A stretch of DNA of 64,000 nt from contig JAZSFA010000017.1 in assembly GCA_045531965.1 (NCBI GenBank), positions 17,166-81,165 of the forward strand, given 5' to 3'. The DNA is from CAMEON01 sp045531965 (GTDB lineage Bacteria > Bacillota > Clostridia > Oscillospirales > CAG-272). Shown here piece after piece: positions 1 to 8,884 of the stretch; position 1 is the stretch's first letter, and the number at the start of each line of letters is the position of its first letter. The notes below the pieces were generated by a model. The model had not been told where the DNA came from and made no database searches. It was given only the letters and a program-made list of their open reading frames with translations. A program made the translations under genes and the position numbers.

Positions 1-1060
1 ACTGCTTTCGACTCTTAAAATCCTCCCGCTCGGGATATTTCAGCTGAAAATAGCGTCCCACAGAAGGAATATAGAAGTATGGCTGATCTTCCTCGGGCGC
101 ACGTTCGTTCATACACACCAAAAAGCTGAAATCCATCAGATCCTTCATATCGGAAGTGATCTCCTGCTCAATCCCCAACCGTTCTTCCTCTACCTGCTCG
201 CAAAGAGAGTACAACCCCATATAGACGCCGTCAAGATACAGATTGACGTGATGAATGGTTGGCGTAAAGGACAGTTGATCTGACGCATGACCTAAATACA
301 TGGCGGCATAATTATGGAGGCAAGAGGGATCCAGATATTCCGCCAACAGAACCCAGCTTTTGGCTTTTTCAAGTCCAAACAGGGACTGTTTCTGATCGAA
401 CTTGATGCGGTACGGTTTTTTGGGTTGTTCAGCGGTTGAATTACCGCGCAAACGTATTCCCCCGGGCACGTTTATCATCACGCCCTCGGTATTTTCCAAA
501 GAAAAAGCCATGTCCACATAGTCCGCCTTGGAATCAATCTCTCTTCCGTTGACCGAAATATTCACGATGGGCAATTCTAAAGTCGCATAAGACATGCGAA
601 GGATCACCTTGGTTTCGGATTGAAGAATGGACAAGGGGATCAGATCTCCCCCGTACAAGATACCGTCGTAGGAAAAGCCTTCGCAGACGTATCCGAGGGA
701 AGGAATCACCTTCACGTGGGTCTTGCCTTTGCTAAGGTCCAAAGTCAGATCCGTGATCTCCACGGTGATTTCTCCAATGGCGGTCACCTTGATCTCGGTA
801 GAATGGATCTTCTCTTCGGGCACAGGTTCGATCGTTTCAAAATGCTCGGTGACGACTTCGGTTTCTGTCTCAGCAAAGGTCTCCTCAGGAGCAGACTCCG
901 GTTCTTCGGGCTGTTTTTCCGTTGTGCCTACCGTCATCCAAGTATCATCCGTAGTGACGCCTTCCGTTTCATCCGATACAGGCGGCATGGGATTACAGGC
1001 GCCCAAAATGATGATGAACATGATCATCAGCAACCCCAAAATATATCTTTTGCTTTTCAT
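1..1060 (-). CDS. CotH-family lipoprotein, 3' part cut by window edge
   Basis: The reading frame starts at the ATG at 1060 and stays open to base 1, so about 353 residues are visible and the C-terminus is missing. The N-terminus is a lipoprotein signal (basic start, hydrophobic run, lipobox LGAC near residue 22), followed by a Thr/Glu/Pro-rich acidic linker. The part near the edge carries the hallmark of the CotH kinase family: GIRLRGNSTA, then KKPYRIKFD, LFGL and a KSWVLLAEYLDPS stretch. CotH proteins include spore-coat kinases, but many gut Clostridia encode extracellular lipoprotein members whose substrates are unknown, so a role at the cell surface is inferred. The Shine-Dalgarno is weak to moderate. 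Confidence 0.75.
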   Translation of the reverse strand, partial: MKSKRYILGLLMIMFIIILGACNPMPPVSDETEGVTTDDTWMTVGTTEKQPEEPESAPEETFAETETEVVTEHFETIEPVPEEKIHSTEIKVTAIGEITVEITDLTLDLSKGKTHVKVIPSLGYVCEGFSYDGILYGGDLIPLSILQSETKVILRMSYATLELPIVNISVNGREIDSKADYVDMAFSLENTEGVMINVPGGIRLRGNSTAEQPKKPYRIKFDQKQSLFGLEKAKSWVLLAEYLDPSCLHNYAAMYLGHASDQLSFTPTIHHVNLYLDGVYMGLYSLCEQVEEERLGIEQEITSDMKDLMDFSFLVCMNERAPEEDQPYFYIPSVGRYFQLKYPEREDFKSRKQ

Positions 1061-1120
1061 GATAAGCTCACTTTCCGTATGTTACCACCATTATATCATG
1101 CTTTTGCCATGTTGTCAATA

Positions 1121-1151
1121 AAAAGAGGAGAGGCACAGCCTCTCCTCTTTT
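1121..1151 (-). terminator. Terminator of the copper operon
   Basis: A perfect 14-bp inverted repeat (1121-1134 with 1138-1151) with a three-base loop starts directly after the copA stop codon. Its arms end in A4/T4, so it can work on the minus strand for copA. Confidence 0.8.
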
Positions 1152-1155
1152 GGAT

Positions 1156-3723
1156 TTATTGAATGTCCAAAACCGTATAACCGTCGGCTTCCACAGCCGC
1201 CTTCAAAGCGTCATTGTCCACAGGAGCTGAAAGCGTCACTTCAGCGGTATCTGTGGTGTGATCAGCGATAGCGGACACCACGCCTGCCACAGACTCCAGC
1301 GCTTTTTTGACGTGGGCTTCACAGCGGGGACACATCATCCCTTCGATCTTCAAAGTTTTTTTCATAGGCTTTTCCTCACTTTCATGAATTATTTGATCAT
1401 TATTGGATATGAATGCAGTCAGAAGATGACTGTTTAACTTTTTCTTGCGTCTGTACGACTTGGGGTGGCGAATACGGGCAAAGTTTAGTCGAAGTGCGTT
1501 GGTCACCACGCAAAAACTGGAGAGACTCATAGCAGCCGCGCCAAACATGGGTTGCAGTTCCCATCCGAACAAAGGAATCCAGACCCCTGCCGCCAGAGGA
1601 ATGCCGATCAGATTATAAATAAAAGCCCAAAACAGGTTTTCGTGGATATTTCTTAACGACGCACGGCTGAGACGGATGGCGGCAGTCACATCGGACAGGC
1701 GGCTGTTGATCAATACCACATCGGCGGCATCTACAGCCACGTCCGCACCGGCGCCGATCGCCATCCCCACGTTGGCTCTTGTCAAAGCAGGTGCGTCATT
1801 GATGCCATCACCCACCATAACCACCTTGCCATGGGCTTGTAACTGACGGATTACCGCTTCTTTTCCGTCGGGAAGCACATCGGCTACCACCTCATCAACG
1901 CCTGCCTGTACCCCGATGGCTTTGGCTGTGGCTTGATTATCACCGGTCAGCATGACCACGTGCAATCCCATATCCTTCATTTCTTGAATAGCAACACTGC
2001 TGTCTTCTTTAATGACGTCAGCCACAGCGATGCAGCCGAGATATTCCTGATCTACAGCGAAAAATAAAGGCGTTTTTCCTTCCTGTGCCAAAGTTGCGGC
2101 AACCTCTGCTACAGGCTTTGGAATATTGGTATGCGTGCGAATGAACACGGCATTACCGCCATAGATCATTCGTCCGTCAATGCTGCCTTGCAGACCTTTT
2201 CCCGGAACAGCTGAAAATTCGGTAACAGGTAAACGTTCTATTCCCGCCGCCGTTCCCCACGCGGATATCGCCAGCGACAACGGATGCTCACTCATGGATT
2301 CCAAAGAAAAGACCAGTCGCATCATCTCTTCCTCGCCGTCCTTCTTTGCCGGCAAAATATCTGTCACATGCGGCTTTCCTTCGGTAATCGTGCCTGTTTT
2401 GTCCAGCACAACGATCTCCGCCCGTCCCGTTTCTTCCAAAGAGACTGCCGTTTTAAACAGAATCCCGTTTTTAGCACCGACACCGCTACCCACCATGATC
2501 GCCACGGGGGTGGCAAGTCCCAAGGCACAAGGACAGCTGATAACCAGCACCGAAATGGCTCGTGTTAACGCATATCCTGCCGTTTCCCCGACTATCATCC
2601 ATATAGCAAGTGTCACCAAAGCGATGCACAGAACCACGGGAACAAACATTCCTGACACTTTATCAGCCACCTTGGCAATCGGCGCCTTGGTAGCGGCTGC
2701 GTCACTAACCATGCGAATAATCTGAGACAGCGTCGTATCCTCGCCAACGCGGGTAGCTTCGCAGACAAGGTGCCCCGATTGGTTGATGGTAGCGGCTGAA
2801 ACACTATCGCCGGCGGTCTTATCCACAGGAATACTTTCCCCGGTAAGCGCTGACTCATTAACAGCACTTTCTCCCTCGATAATGACACCGTCTACAGGAA
2901 TACGGTCTCCGGGACGAACCACAAAAATATCACCTTTTTTCACTTCTTCCACAGGGACAGCTACCTCATTGCCATCACGGATCAATGTGGCAGTCTTGGG
3001 TGACAGATCCATCAGACTTTTCAAGGCATTGGTCGTCTTTCCTTTGGCACGGGCTTCCAACAGTTTACCCACAGTGATGAGGGTCAGAATCATGGCAGCG
3101 GATTCAAAGTACAGTTTATGATGGAGTGCTGCCTCAGCTGCATGAGGAAATCCGTTAGCAACATCCCAGCACATCTGAAACAGCACGGCTGTGCTGTACG
3201 CAAAGGAAGCCCCCGACCCCAAGGCGACCAATGTATCCATGTTTGGGGACAAATGCAGGACGCCCTTTGCACCGTTGATAAAGAATTTCTGATTGATCAC
3301 CATCACGATCCCTGCCAGAAGCATTTGCAAAAGCCCTATAGCTATGGGATTGCTCTCAAAAAAGGCGGGCAACGGCCACCCCCACATCACTACGCCCATA
3401 GATACATACATCAGCGGCAACAAAAAACACAGAGACCAGATCAGTCTCTTGAGCAGCATAGGAGATTCCTTATCGGCAAGTGCGTTGATTGTATCCTTTT
3501 CAGCAGAGACTTGGGACGAACTTTGTCCTTTCAGAGCGGCACCGTATCCTGCTTTTTCCACAGCAGAAATCACCGCTTCGGGAGATACGTCGCCTTCCAC
3601 ACCCATGGAATTGGTCAACAAGCTGACTGAGCAAGAAGTGACCCCTTCAAGACTGCTCCCAGCCTTTTCCACACGGGTCTGGCAAGCGGCGCAGGACATC
3701 CCCGTGACGTTGTATTGTTTCAT
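1156..3723 (-). CDS. copA: Copper-exporting P-type ATPase with C-terminal CopZ-like domain
   Basis: This P1B-type ATPase exports Cu(I) across the membrane. Visible in order: N-terminal heavy-metal domain with GMSCAAC (residues 8-14), TGES actuator loop (294-297), the CPC metal site in TM6 (397-399), the phosphorylated Asp of DKTGT (441), the HP motif (480-481), GDGIND (638-643), and YN (703-704) and MSLSS (732-736) in the last two membrane helices, all typical of Cu(I) pumps. It is 855 residues, longer than usual, because a basic linker (about 755-786) joins a second complete metal-binding domain with GMMCPRC at the C-terminus. That last part is 69 residues from Met787, the size of a stand-alone CopZ chaperone, and has its own ribosome-binding site. 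The gene follows csoR by 13 bases and shares its promoter. Confidence 0.95.
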   Translation of the reverse strand: MKQYNVTGMSCAACQTRVEKAGSSLEGVTSCSVSLLTNSMGVEGDVSPEAVISAVEKAGYGAALKGQSSSQVSAEKDTINALADKESPMLLKRLIWSLCFLLPLMYVSMGVVMWGWPLPAFFESNPIAIGLLQMLLAGIVMVINQKFFINGAKGVLHLSPNMDTLVALGSGASFAYSTAVLFQMCWDVANGFPHAAEAALHHKLYFESAAMILTLITVGKLLEARAKGKTTNALKSLMDLSPKTATLIRDGNEVAVPVEEVKKGDIFVVRPGDRIPVDGVIIEGESAVNESALTGESIPVDKTAGDSVSAATINQSGHLVCEATRVGEDTTLSQIIRMVSDAAATKAPIAKVADKVSGMFVPVVLCIALVTLAIWMIVGETAGYALTRAISVLVISCPCALGLATPVAIMVGSGVGAKNGILFKTAVSLEETGRAEIVVLDKTGTITEGKPHVTDILPAKKDGEEEMMRLVFSLESMSEHPLSLAISAWGTAAGIERLPVTEFSAVPGKGLQGSIDGRMIYGGNAVFIRTHTNIPKPVAEVAATLAQEGKTPLFFAVDQEYLGCIAVADVIKEDSSVAIQEMKDMGLHVVMLTGDNQATAKAIGVQAGVDEVVADVLPDGKEAVIRQLQAHGKVVMVGDGINDAPALTRANVGMAIGAGADVAVDAADVVLINSRLSDVTAAIRLSRASLRNIHENLFWAFIYNLIGIPLAAGVWIPLFGWELQPMFGAAAMSLSSFCVVTNALRLNFARIRHPKSYRRKKKLNSHLLTAFISNNDQIIHESEEKPMKKTLKIEGMMCPRCEAHVKKALESVAGVVSAIADHTTDTAEVTLSAPVDNDALKAAVEADGYTVLDIQ
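1363..1377 (-). promoter_or_regulatory. Internal ribosome-binding site and ATG for a CopZ-like product
   Basis: Inside copA a GAGGA motif (1373-1377) lies 7 bases before an in-frame ATG (1363-1365). Starting there gives a 69-residue protein ending at the copA stop and equal to a free CopZ chaperone. Whether it is used is not shown by the sequence. Confidence 0.5.
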
Positions 3724-3736
3724 AGTATATACCTCT

Positions 3737-4057
3737 CTATTTCATCAATCTTTGCAAGACCTCTACCAACTCCTCAGCCGTTTCGGTTTTGCCGTTTTTC
3801 AAATCTTCCGTGACGCAAGTACGGATGTGATTTCCCATCAGCTCTTTATTGAAAGCATTCAACGCGGCGGTGATAGCTGCCACCTGAGTGATGATATCTA
3901 CGCAATAAGCATTCCTTTCAACCATGCCCTTAACGCCACGTACCTGGCCTTCAATGCGGTTCAAGCGATTGATCAGAGACTTATACTCCTCCTCGCCCCT
4001 TTCTTTGGTTCGGCAGCAGGGACAAATATCTTTTTCGTGATTGTTTTTTTCGTCCAT
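3737..4057 (-). CDS. csoR: CsoR-type copper-sensing transcriptional repressor
   Basis: A 106-residue member of the CsoR/RcnR family, all-helical repressors that leave DNA when they bind Cu(I). The family core is clear: RLNRIEGQVRGVKGMVE, then YCVDI supplying the first Cys, and H and C in NHIRTCV, giving the Cys-His-Cys site of copper sensors. An N-terminal CPCCR segment adds extra cysteines. The gene is first in the operon with copA, and its promoter contains a CsoR-like operator, so autoregulation and copper induction of the pump are the expected behaviour. Confidence 0.92.
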   Translation of the reverse strand: MDEKNNHEKDICPCCRTKERGEEEYKSLINRLNRIEGQVRGVKGMVERNAYCVDIITQVAAITAALNAFNKELMGNHIRTCVTEDLKNGKTETAEELVEVLQRLMK

Positions 4058-4087
4058 ATGATACCTCTCTCAAAATTACTTGTCTAT

Positions 4088-4116
4088 ATTATATACCCCC
4101 ACGGGGTATATGTCAA
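4088..4116 (-). promoter_or_regulatory. csoR-copA promoter with CsoR operator in the spacer
   Basis: On the minus strand, TTGACA (4116-4111) and TATAAT (4093-4088) are 17 bp apart. The spacer is a near-perfect palindrome, TATACCCC-GT-GGGGGTATA, matching the known CsoR operator pattern TACCC-N4-GGGTA, so repressor binding would cover the RNA polymerase contact region. Confidence 0.9.
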
Positions 4117-4228
4117 GAGATAATGATTGCCTTTTTTGAACAAATGATTCTTTTTTCTCTGTTTCATCCAAAAACGCAGCCATTTTGTTGGTAAAAGAGC
4201 CAAAAATCTTAAACAGAGCAACTTAAGA

Positions 4229-4257
4229 TTGACACTTCTGAAAATTTTTGATATAAT
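4229..4257 (+). promoter_or_regulatory. Consensus promoter for the secreted protein gene
   Basis: TTGACA (4229-4234), 17-bp spacer and TATAAT (4252-4257) match the housekeeping consensus exactly. The next gene starts 70 bp downstream behind a GAGAGGAG ribosome-binding site. Confidence 0.9.
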
Positions 4258-4327
4258 AATTTTAGTATTTCTCCTCCATAAGCGAGGAGACTTGCGATTG
4301 CATCAATTTCACTGAGAGGAGAAACAA

Positions 4328-5965
4328 ATGAAAAAATTGATCGCATTGGTAGCCGTTGTGGCTATGATTCTGACCATGTTCACCCTGCCCACGTCTGCGG
4401 CTGTGGAGGGCATGATCAACGAGGGCGGACACTGGGTTGTCAACTCGCCTAAGCACGAAGAGATTATCGCCGGCAAAGCCGGTGAGGAAACCACCGCTTG
4501 GGAAGTTCCGTGGCTGAAAATTTCCCCCACTTTGGACGGTAAGATCGGTAAGGGTGAGTATCTGCCCTTTGAACTGTACGAGGACTATATGGCTTACATG
4601 GCTATTGCCACCGGCAACACCGAAGAGGACTTCGCAGAGTTCTATGAGCTGACCAGATATGGCTTCTTTGATGCTTACTGGGGCTGGGACGGCGTATACA
4701 TGTATATTGCTTTTGAGGTTGACACCGTTAACGGACATACCTGTACGCCCGAGGTTGAGGGTAGTACCTCTTACCTGTACGCATACAATATGCTTCAGGT
4801 TGGTATTGCTCCCGTAGACAGTACCGAGCGCGGTCAGGGTAACTCTTACGTTGAGCTGGGCTACGGTGTTCACAGCGAAACCGGCGAGTCTTTGGCACAC
4901 TCCTGGATGGGTCCCTACAGACCTGAAAGCAACGAGGACTTTGTGGGTACTTATGATAAGGAAAATCAGAAGGTTGTCTATGAAGTTCGTATCCATCTCC
5001 AAACCGCTCTGGGTCTGAAGGATACCGTCGTTGAAAACGGCGATCAGATCAACTACGCATGGCTTCTGTCGGTCAACGGTGAGGAAACCTCGGTTGATAA
5101 CTATTGGCAGGTCGGTTTCTGCCACGGTATTGGCGGTCAGTATTCCAACAAAAAGACGCAGTATTTCGCTCGCATTACCTTCACAGGTAAGCCCGACGAC
5201 GTAGAGATCAAGCCCGAAGAGATTCCCGGCGTCAGCGAAGAAGATTTGAAATACGGTCTTGCTGAGTTTGTCAATATGGCAGAAGACAAGGTTGTTGACG
5301 GTTTCATTACCGAAAATTGCTATATCGAGAAGATGACCGAGGGTGAGGAAAAATTCATTCGCGTGATTGCGTCCGGTGATGAAGCCTACCTTTTCAGCAA
5401 AGAGTATCCCCGCTCTCTGCGTGCTGACCTTGGTCCCTATGCTGTCGTCAAGTATCGTACCACTTCTGAAAAGGGAGCGGAGCTGGGTCACATCTACCGT
5501 AGCGCCCGCGTCCCCGAGTATGATATTGAAAACGTCTACACAGAAACCCTGGACACAGACGGTGAATGGCGCTATGCGATTTACGATATGACCTGGGAAG
5601 ACAACTGGATGGACTGGATTGCCAATATCGGTTTTGTTCCTTTCGCAGGTGAAAGCGATATTGCAGGCGAGTCCATTGACATCGCTTGGGTCAAGTATTA
5701 CTTGGAAGATCCTTGGGATCTGTACAAGGCTATGGAGCCTACTGATGAGGCAACCGAAGCCCCCACCGAAGAACCCACCGAGGCGCCCACCGAAGCACCT
5801 ACCGATGCACCTGCGGAAACCAATGCTGCCACCGAGGCTCCCGTAGAATCCGATAACGCTACCACAGATCCTGTTGAAGAGAGCGGTTGCGCTTCCGTCA
5901 TCGGATCCGCCGCTGTACTGATGGCTGCCGCTGCTGCCGCTGTCATTCTCAAGAAGAAAAATTGA
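4328..5965 (+). CDS. Secreted, C-terminally anchored protein with CBM9-like domain
   Basis: A 545-residue exported protein of unknown function. It has a signal peptide (residues 1-25, ending TSAA), then a beta-rich region (about 55-295) that resembles family 9 carbohydrate-binding/DOMON-like domains (opening LDGKIGKGEYLPF, with WGWDGVYMYIAFEV). A second module (about 330-470) contains YAVVKYRTT and DGEWRYAIYDM and recurs in the 1508-residue protein at 14853. A TEAPTEE-type linker (about 475-520) leads to a tail of Gly-Cys, an Ala-rich hydrophobic stretch and KKKN. The layout suggests glycan binding at the surface with a membrane or lipid anchor; this is inference. Its perfect promoter and the absence of stops on the antisense strand suggest strong expression. 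It stands alone between its promoter and a terminator. Confidence 0.85.
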   Translation: MKKLIALVAVVAMILTMFTLPTSAAVEGMINEGGHWVVNSPKHEEIIAGKAGEETTAWEVPWLKISPTLDGKIGKGEYLPFELYEDYMAYMAIATGNTEEDFAEFYELTRYGFFDAYWGWDGVYMYIAFEVDTVNGHTCTPEVEGSTSYLYAYNMLQVGIAPVDSTERGQGNSYVELGYGVHSETGESLAHSWMGPYRPESNEDFVGTYDKENQKVVYEVRIHLQTALGLKDTVVENGDQINYAWLLSVNGEETSVDNYWQVGFCHGIGGQYSNKKTQYFARITFTGKPDDVEIKPEEIPGVSEEDLKYGLAEFVNMAEDKVVDGFITENCYIEKMTEGEEKFIRVIASGDEAYLFSKEYPRSLRADLGPYAVVKYRTTSEKGAELGHIYRSARVPEYDIENVYTETLDTDGEWRYAIYDMTWEDNWMDWIANIGFVPFAGESDIAGESIDIAWVKYYLEDPWDLYKAMEPTDEATEAPTEEPTEAPTEAPTDAPAETNAATEAPVESDNATTDPVEESGCASVIGSAAVLMAAAAAAVILKKKN

Positions 5966-5982
5966 TTTTTCTTCGTCTATCC

Positions 5983-6012
5983 GAACCCCCTCGCTGAGGG
6001 GGTTCTTTTTTG
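5983..6012 (+). terminator. Rho-independent terminator
   Basis: A 10-bp GC-rich stem (GAACCCCCTC with GAGGGGGTTC) with a GCT loop is followed by a run of T, 18 bases after the stop codon. Confidence 0.9.
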
Positions 6013-6106
6013 TCCTTTGAATTTGATTTTTTGTAAAAACCCTTGCACAATCTGCCGTCATATGATAAAATAATGTGAGAAGAAAAACAAGGAGCTGTAC
6101 GCCACC

Positions 6107-6616
6107 GTGAAAAATATGATGATGCCCCACTATATGTTCAGAACCTACGACGAGATCACACCCGAATTTCTCACGTCCCTCGGTGTCAAGGCGGTACTGT
6201 CCGACGTAGACAACACCTTGGCTCCCTATGAACAGCCCGAGCCGGACGAAAAGCTCTCGGCTTGGATCAAGTCTCTCTCCGACGCGGGGATCACCATCGC
6301 CTTTATCTCCAACAATGATCAGGAGCGCATTGAGCTTTTCAACCGCACCTTGGGCGTGCCCGCCTATTGGAAGAGCGGAAAGCCCTTCAAAAAGTCTCTG
6401 CTCCGCGCCATGCGTGATCTCGGCACCGACAAAACCAACACGGTGATGCTGGGCGATCAGCTTCTCACCGACGCATGGGCAGGTAACGCCGCAAGGCTGA
6501 AGGTCATCATCGTGCCCCCCATCAAAGACAAGCTGAATCTGTTCTTCCGCTTCAAGCGTTGGCTGGAAAAGGGGACGGTCAGAAGATTCAAGAAAAAGCA
6601 TGGGATCGATTGGTGA
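6107..6616 (+). CDS. YqeG-family HAD phosphatase
   Basis: A 169-residue member of the YqeG branch of the HAD superfamily (IIIA type), found widely in Bacillota. Motif I is SDVDNTL (about residues 34-40, nucleophile and acid Asp), motif II is the Ser of FISNN (about 68), the Lys is in KSGKPFKK, and motif III/IV is MLGDQLLTDAWAGN. These residues give a cytoplasmic Mg-dependent phosphatase; the physiological substrate is not known. The GTG at 6107 is 12 bases after AAGGAG; an ATG nine bases downstream is a possible alternative. Confidence 0.88.
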   Translation: MKNMMMPHYMFRTYDEITPEFLTSLGVKAVLSDVDNTLAPYEQPEPDEKLSAWIKSLSDAGITIAFISNNDQERIELFNRTLGVPAYWKSGKPFKKSLLRAMRDLGTDKTNTVMLGDQLLTDAWAGNAARLKVIIVPPIKDKLNLFFRFKRWLEKGTVRRFKKKHGIDW

Positions 6617-6637
6617 GGCCATTCAAAATATGATTTT

Positions 6638-6671
6638 GAACCGACGATCCTTACGAATGGAGCGTCGGTTC
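6638..6671 (+). terminator. Possible terminator after the YqeG gene
   Basis: A 9-bp inverted repeat (GAACCGACG with CGTCGGTTC) with a 16-base loop lies 22 bases after the stop codon. There is no clear T run, so it may be a weak terminator or an RNA-stabilising hairpin. Confidence 0.4.
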
Positions 6672-6708
6672 CGTTTACTTTTGTGCTATTTTTATTGCCG
6701 CACGTGCT

Positions 6709-6737
6709 TTGACAAGCCCGTTGGGGTATGCTATAAT
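6709..6737 (+). promoter_or_regulatory. Consensus promoter for the AraC-type regulator
   Basis: TTGACA (6709-6714), 17-bp spacer, TATAAT (6732-6737). The start codon follows at 6776 behind AAAGGA. Confidence 0.88.
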
Positions 6738-6775
6738 GAAACCACGAGAAAACAAATCACAGAAAGGAATCCGTC

Positions 6776-7621
6776 ATGCAATACTCCCCCGACCTGATCC
6801 GCATTTCGACCGAGCTTTCGGTGGATCCGCAAATGTTCTCCCTGTATCTGATCCATGCCGACGCCTTTTCCTGTGAATTGTCCGGCGTCAAATGCTACCT
6901 CAACGGATACACGCTGTTGTGTCTCAACACCACCGACACCGTCACGGTGCATAGCGGCGGTGGCGATATCTTGGGATTTTGCTTCCGTCCCGATTTTTAC
7001 AACATCGGGCTCAGCCATACTGTGATTGAGAGTGACCGCTATCCCGACCTCCGCGCCCGATACAGCTATCCCGATTTTCACTTGTTTTTGGCGCGTGATG
7101 ACAAATATTGCGGCATCCTTCCCCTGACCGCCGATACATACCGTTCCCTGCTGGTTCATTTTCGCGCCACGGAGCAGTTTATTTACGCTCACGGCACAGA
7201 CCCCATGTGGTCTTGCCATGCCCGTTCCCGCCTCATTTCTGTGATGTGCTTGGCCGAAAGCGCCTACCAAGGGGAGCAGGAAGGGGATGCCGACGCGGTG
7301 ATCCGCTACATCCGAGAGCACGTGGAGCGCCCCATGTCGGTGGAATCCCTCTGTCGGATGTTCAAAACCAACCGCACTACCCTGACCAAAACCGTCAAGG
7401 CCGCCACGGGGCTGTCTCCCATGCAATTCGTTTTAGAGGAACGCCTCAACCAAAGCCGCCCCGATCTTTTGTTCACCGCCCTCCCCATTGGCTTTATCGC
7501 CATGAAATACGGCTTTGCCAACGCCAACTACTACATCCGCGCCTTCAAGCAGCGGTTTGGGAAATCTCCCCTGCAATATCGCAACGAGCAGATCGAAAAG
7601 TGGCGTGCCAATAAAGAATGA
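6776..7621 (+). CDS. AraC-family transcriptional regulator
   Basis: A 281-residue regulator. The last hundred residues form the two-helix-turn-helix AraC/XylS DNA-binding domain: VIRYIREHVERPMSVESLCR, FKTNRTTLTKTVKAATGLSPMQFVLEERL, then IAMKYGFANANYYIRAFKQRFGKSPLQYR. The N-terminal 170 residues are probably the sensor part but show no recognisable motif. Such proteins usually switch sugar or stress genes. The gene has its own strong promoter and a membrane-protein gene follows 11 bases after the stop codon, so the two are likely one transcript. The target genes cannot be told from the sequence. Confidence 0.9.
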   Translation: MQYSPDLIRISTELSVDPQMFSLYLIHADAFSCELSGVKCYLNGYTLLCLNTTDTVTVHSGGGDILGFCFRPDFYNIGLSHTVIESDRYPDLRARYSYPDFHLFLARDDKYCGILPLTADTYRSLLVHFRATEQFIYAHGTDPMWSCHARSRLISVMCLAESAYQGEQEGDADAVIRYIREHVERPMSVESLCRMFKTNRTTLTKTVKAATGLSPMQFVLEERLNQSRPDLLFTALPIGFIAMKYGFANANYYIRAFKQRFGKSPLQYRNEQIEKWRANKE

Positions 7622-7632
7622 AAGGAATTCCC

Positions 7633-8268
7633 ATGAACGACCGTTACAGTTCTCCCCCGACCCAAACCTACCGTCCCGAAAAACCCAACTATGTAAAAAC
7701 CGGAGTCAAGGCCTTTTTCTTCATGATGGTCTACCACGCGGTGACCCGCTTGCTTTACGCCGTGATCATGAGCCCCCTGCAAAACCAGATGGTGGGAGAC
7801 GAACACGAGCCGCAGTATCGCTTCGTCATGTTCGCCTTTTCCCTCCTGACCTTGGCGATCTTCGCCCTGATCATGACCGTCATTTACTTTAAAAACGGAG
7901 ACCGCAAGCGCGCCTATCTCGCCGCTACCTCGGCAGAGCTGCGCGGCGCGGATAACGTGGCGGAGGGGGTATGCCGCTACCGCAGGATCGCTTTGATGGA
8001 AGCCATCGTATCCACGGCCATCACCGCCGTTTTGTGGTTGATCCCCGCGTGCTTCTACACCGTCGCCATGAACCTGTCGGGGCAAGGCTACGGCTACGCA
8101 GAGGCTTGGGGTATCGAAGCCTTCTTTGTAGGGATCGTCGGTCTTTTCCAGCCCTTTCAAAACGCTTGGGTGGGTTGGCTTTTGGGGCTGTCATTTTTCT
8201 TCTGTGTTCACTATTTCGGACGGCTCTACTCCCATAAGAATTGGGAGAAGAATCGTATTCGGCGGTGA
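7633..8268 (+). CDS. Membrane protein with four predicted helices
   Basis: A 211-residue hydrophobic protein not recognised as a known family. The start at 7633 is chosen because AAAGGAATTCCC precedes this ATG; an upstream in-frame ATG at 7618 overlaps the previous stop and lacks a ribosome-binding site. Hydrophobic segments lie around residues 25-45, 65-85, 125-145 and 160-195, with a short charged loop (KNGDRKR) after the second. It is probably co-transcribed with the AraC regulator. No catalytic motif is visible. Confidence 0.7.
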   Translation: MNDRYSSPPTQTYRPEKPNYVKTGVKAFFFMMVYHAVTRLLYAVIMSPLQNQMVGDEHEPQYRFVMFAFSLLTLAIFALIMTVIYFKNGDRKRAYLAATSAELRGADNVAEGVCRYRRIALMEAIVSTAITAVLWLIPACFYTVAMNLSGQGYGYAEAWGIEAFFVGIVGLFQPFQNAWVGWLLGLSFFFCVHYFGRLYSHKNWEKNRIRR

Positions 8269-8325
8269 ACGGATGGTTGCTCAATTTCTCGTTGAGATTC
8301 GCTGTCAAAAGTGTCAAAAGGGTTA

Positions 8326-8354
8326 TTGATATTTACACGGGTTTGTGGTATAAT
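8326..8354 (+). promoter_or_regulatory. Promoter for the small membrane protein
   Basis: TTGATA (8326-8331), 17 bp, TATAAT (8349-8354), followed by the gene at 8402 behind AAAGGAG. Confidence 0.75.
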
Positions 8355-8401
8355 TCAATCAATGATATGTTTTTCCTACATACCAAGAAAGGAGAACGAA
8401 T

Positions 8402-8770
8402 ATGAAAAAAGCAGCCATTCACATGATGCTTGTGTCCAACATCGTCAGCCTATGCCTCTGCGCCTCTACCCTTCTGTGGGTACTGTTCAGCGGCTTTGCC
8501 GGATGGTGGCGGGTCATCTCCAATCCCCTCACACAGCTCCTGTATATAGCCATAGCCCTGTACTGCCTCCGTCCCACAGAACGGAACATGAAATGGTTGG
8601 CTATAGCGGGCATCCTCCGCGCCGCCGTGGCGGGGTGGCAGTTTTTCCATACTCTCCGCTACTTCGTGGGAGTGGACATTCACAACATCAGCGAGTTTCT
8701 GCAATTCCCTGCGGCGGTGGTGTTTTTGGTTGCCCTCGGAATGTACTCACGGAAAAATCAAGAGACATAA
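8402..8770 (+). CDS. Small membrane protein of unknown function
   Basis: A 122-residue protein with about four hydrophobic segments (roughly residues 8-28, 42-60, 65-85 and 95-115) and few charged residues apart from the ends. The strong ribosome-binding site AAAGGAG, own promoter and own terminator support it as a real single-gene unit. No family is recognised. Confidence 0.65.
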   Translation: MKKAAIHMMLVSNIVSLCLCASTLLWVLFSGFAGWWRVISNPLTQLLYIAIALYCLRPTERNMKWLAIAGILRAAVAGWQFFHTLRYFVGVDIHNISEFLQFPAAVVFLVALGMYSRKNQET

Positions 8771-8783
8771 AAGCCAAGTCAAA

Positions 8784-8820
8784 AGCAGGTGCTTCCTTTT
8801 CGGAAGCACCTGCTTTTTTA
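8784..8820 (+). terminator. Rho-independent terminator
   Basis: A perfect 13-bp stem (AGCAGGTGCTTCC with its complement), TTTTC loop and six T residues, starting 13 bases after the stop codon. Confidence 0.92.
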
Positions 8821-8884
8821 TTTGAACCCCTTCTCACGCGACAAAATACCATCGACCCAAATTTGAAAATCTTTCCCCTCCCTA

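Noticed and set aside
4262..6622. A 786-codon minus-strand open frame
   Set aside because: It runs antisense across two real genes and a terminator between them.
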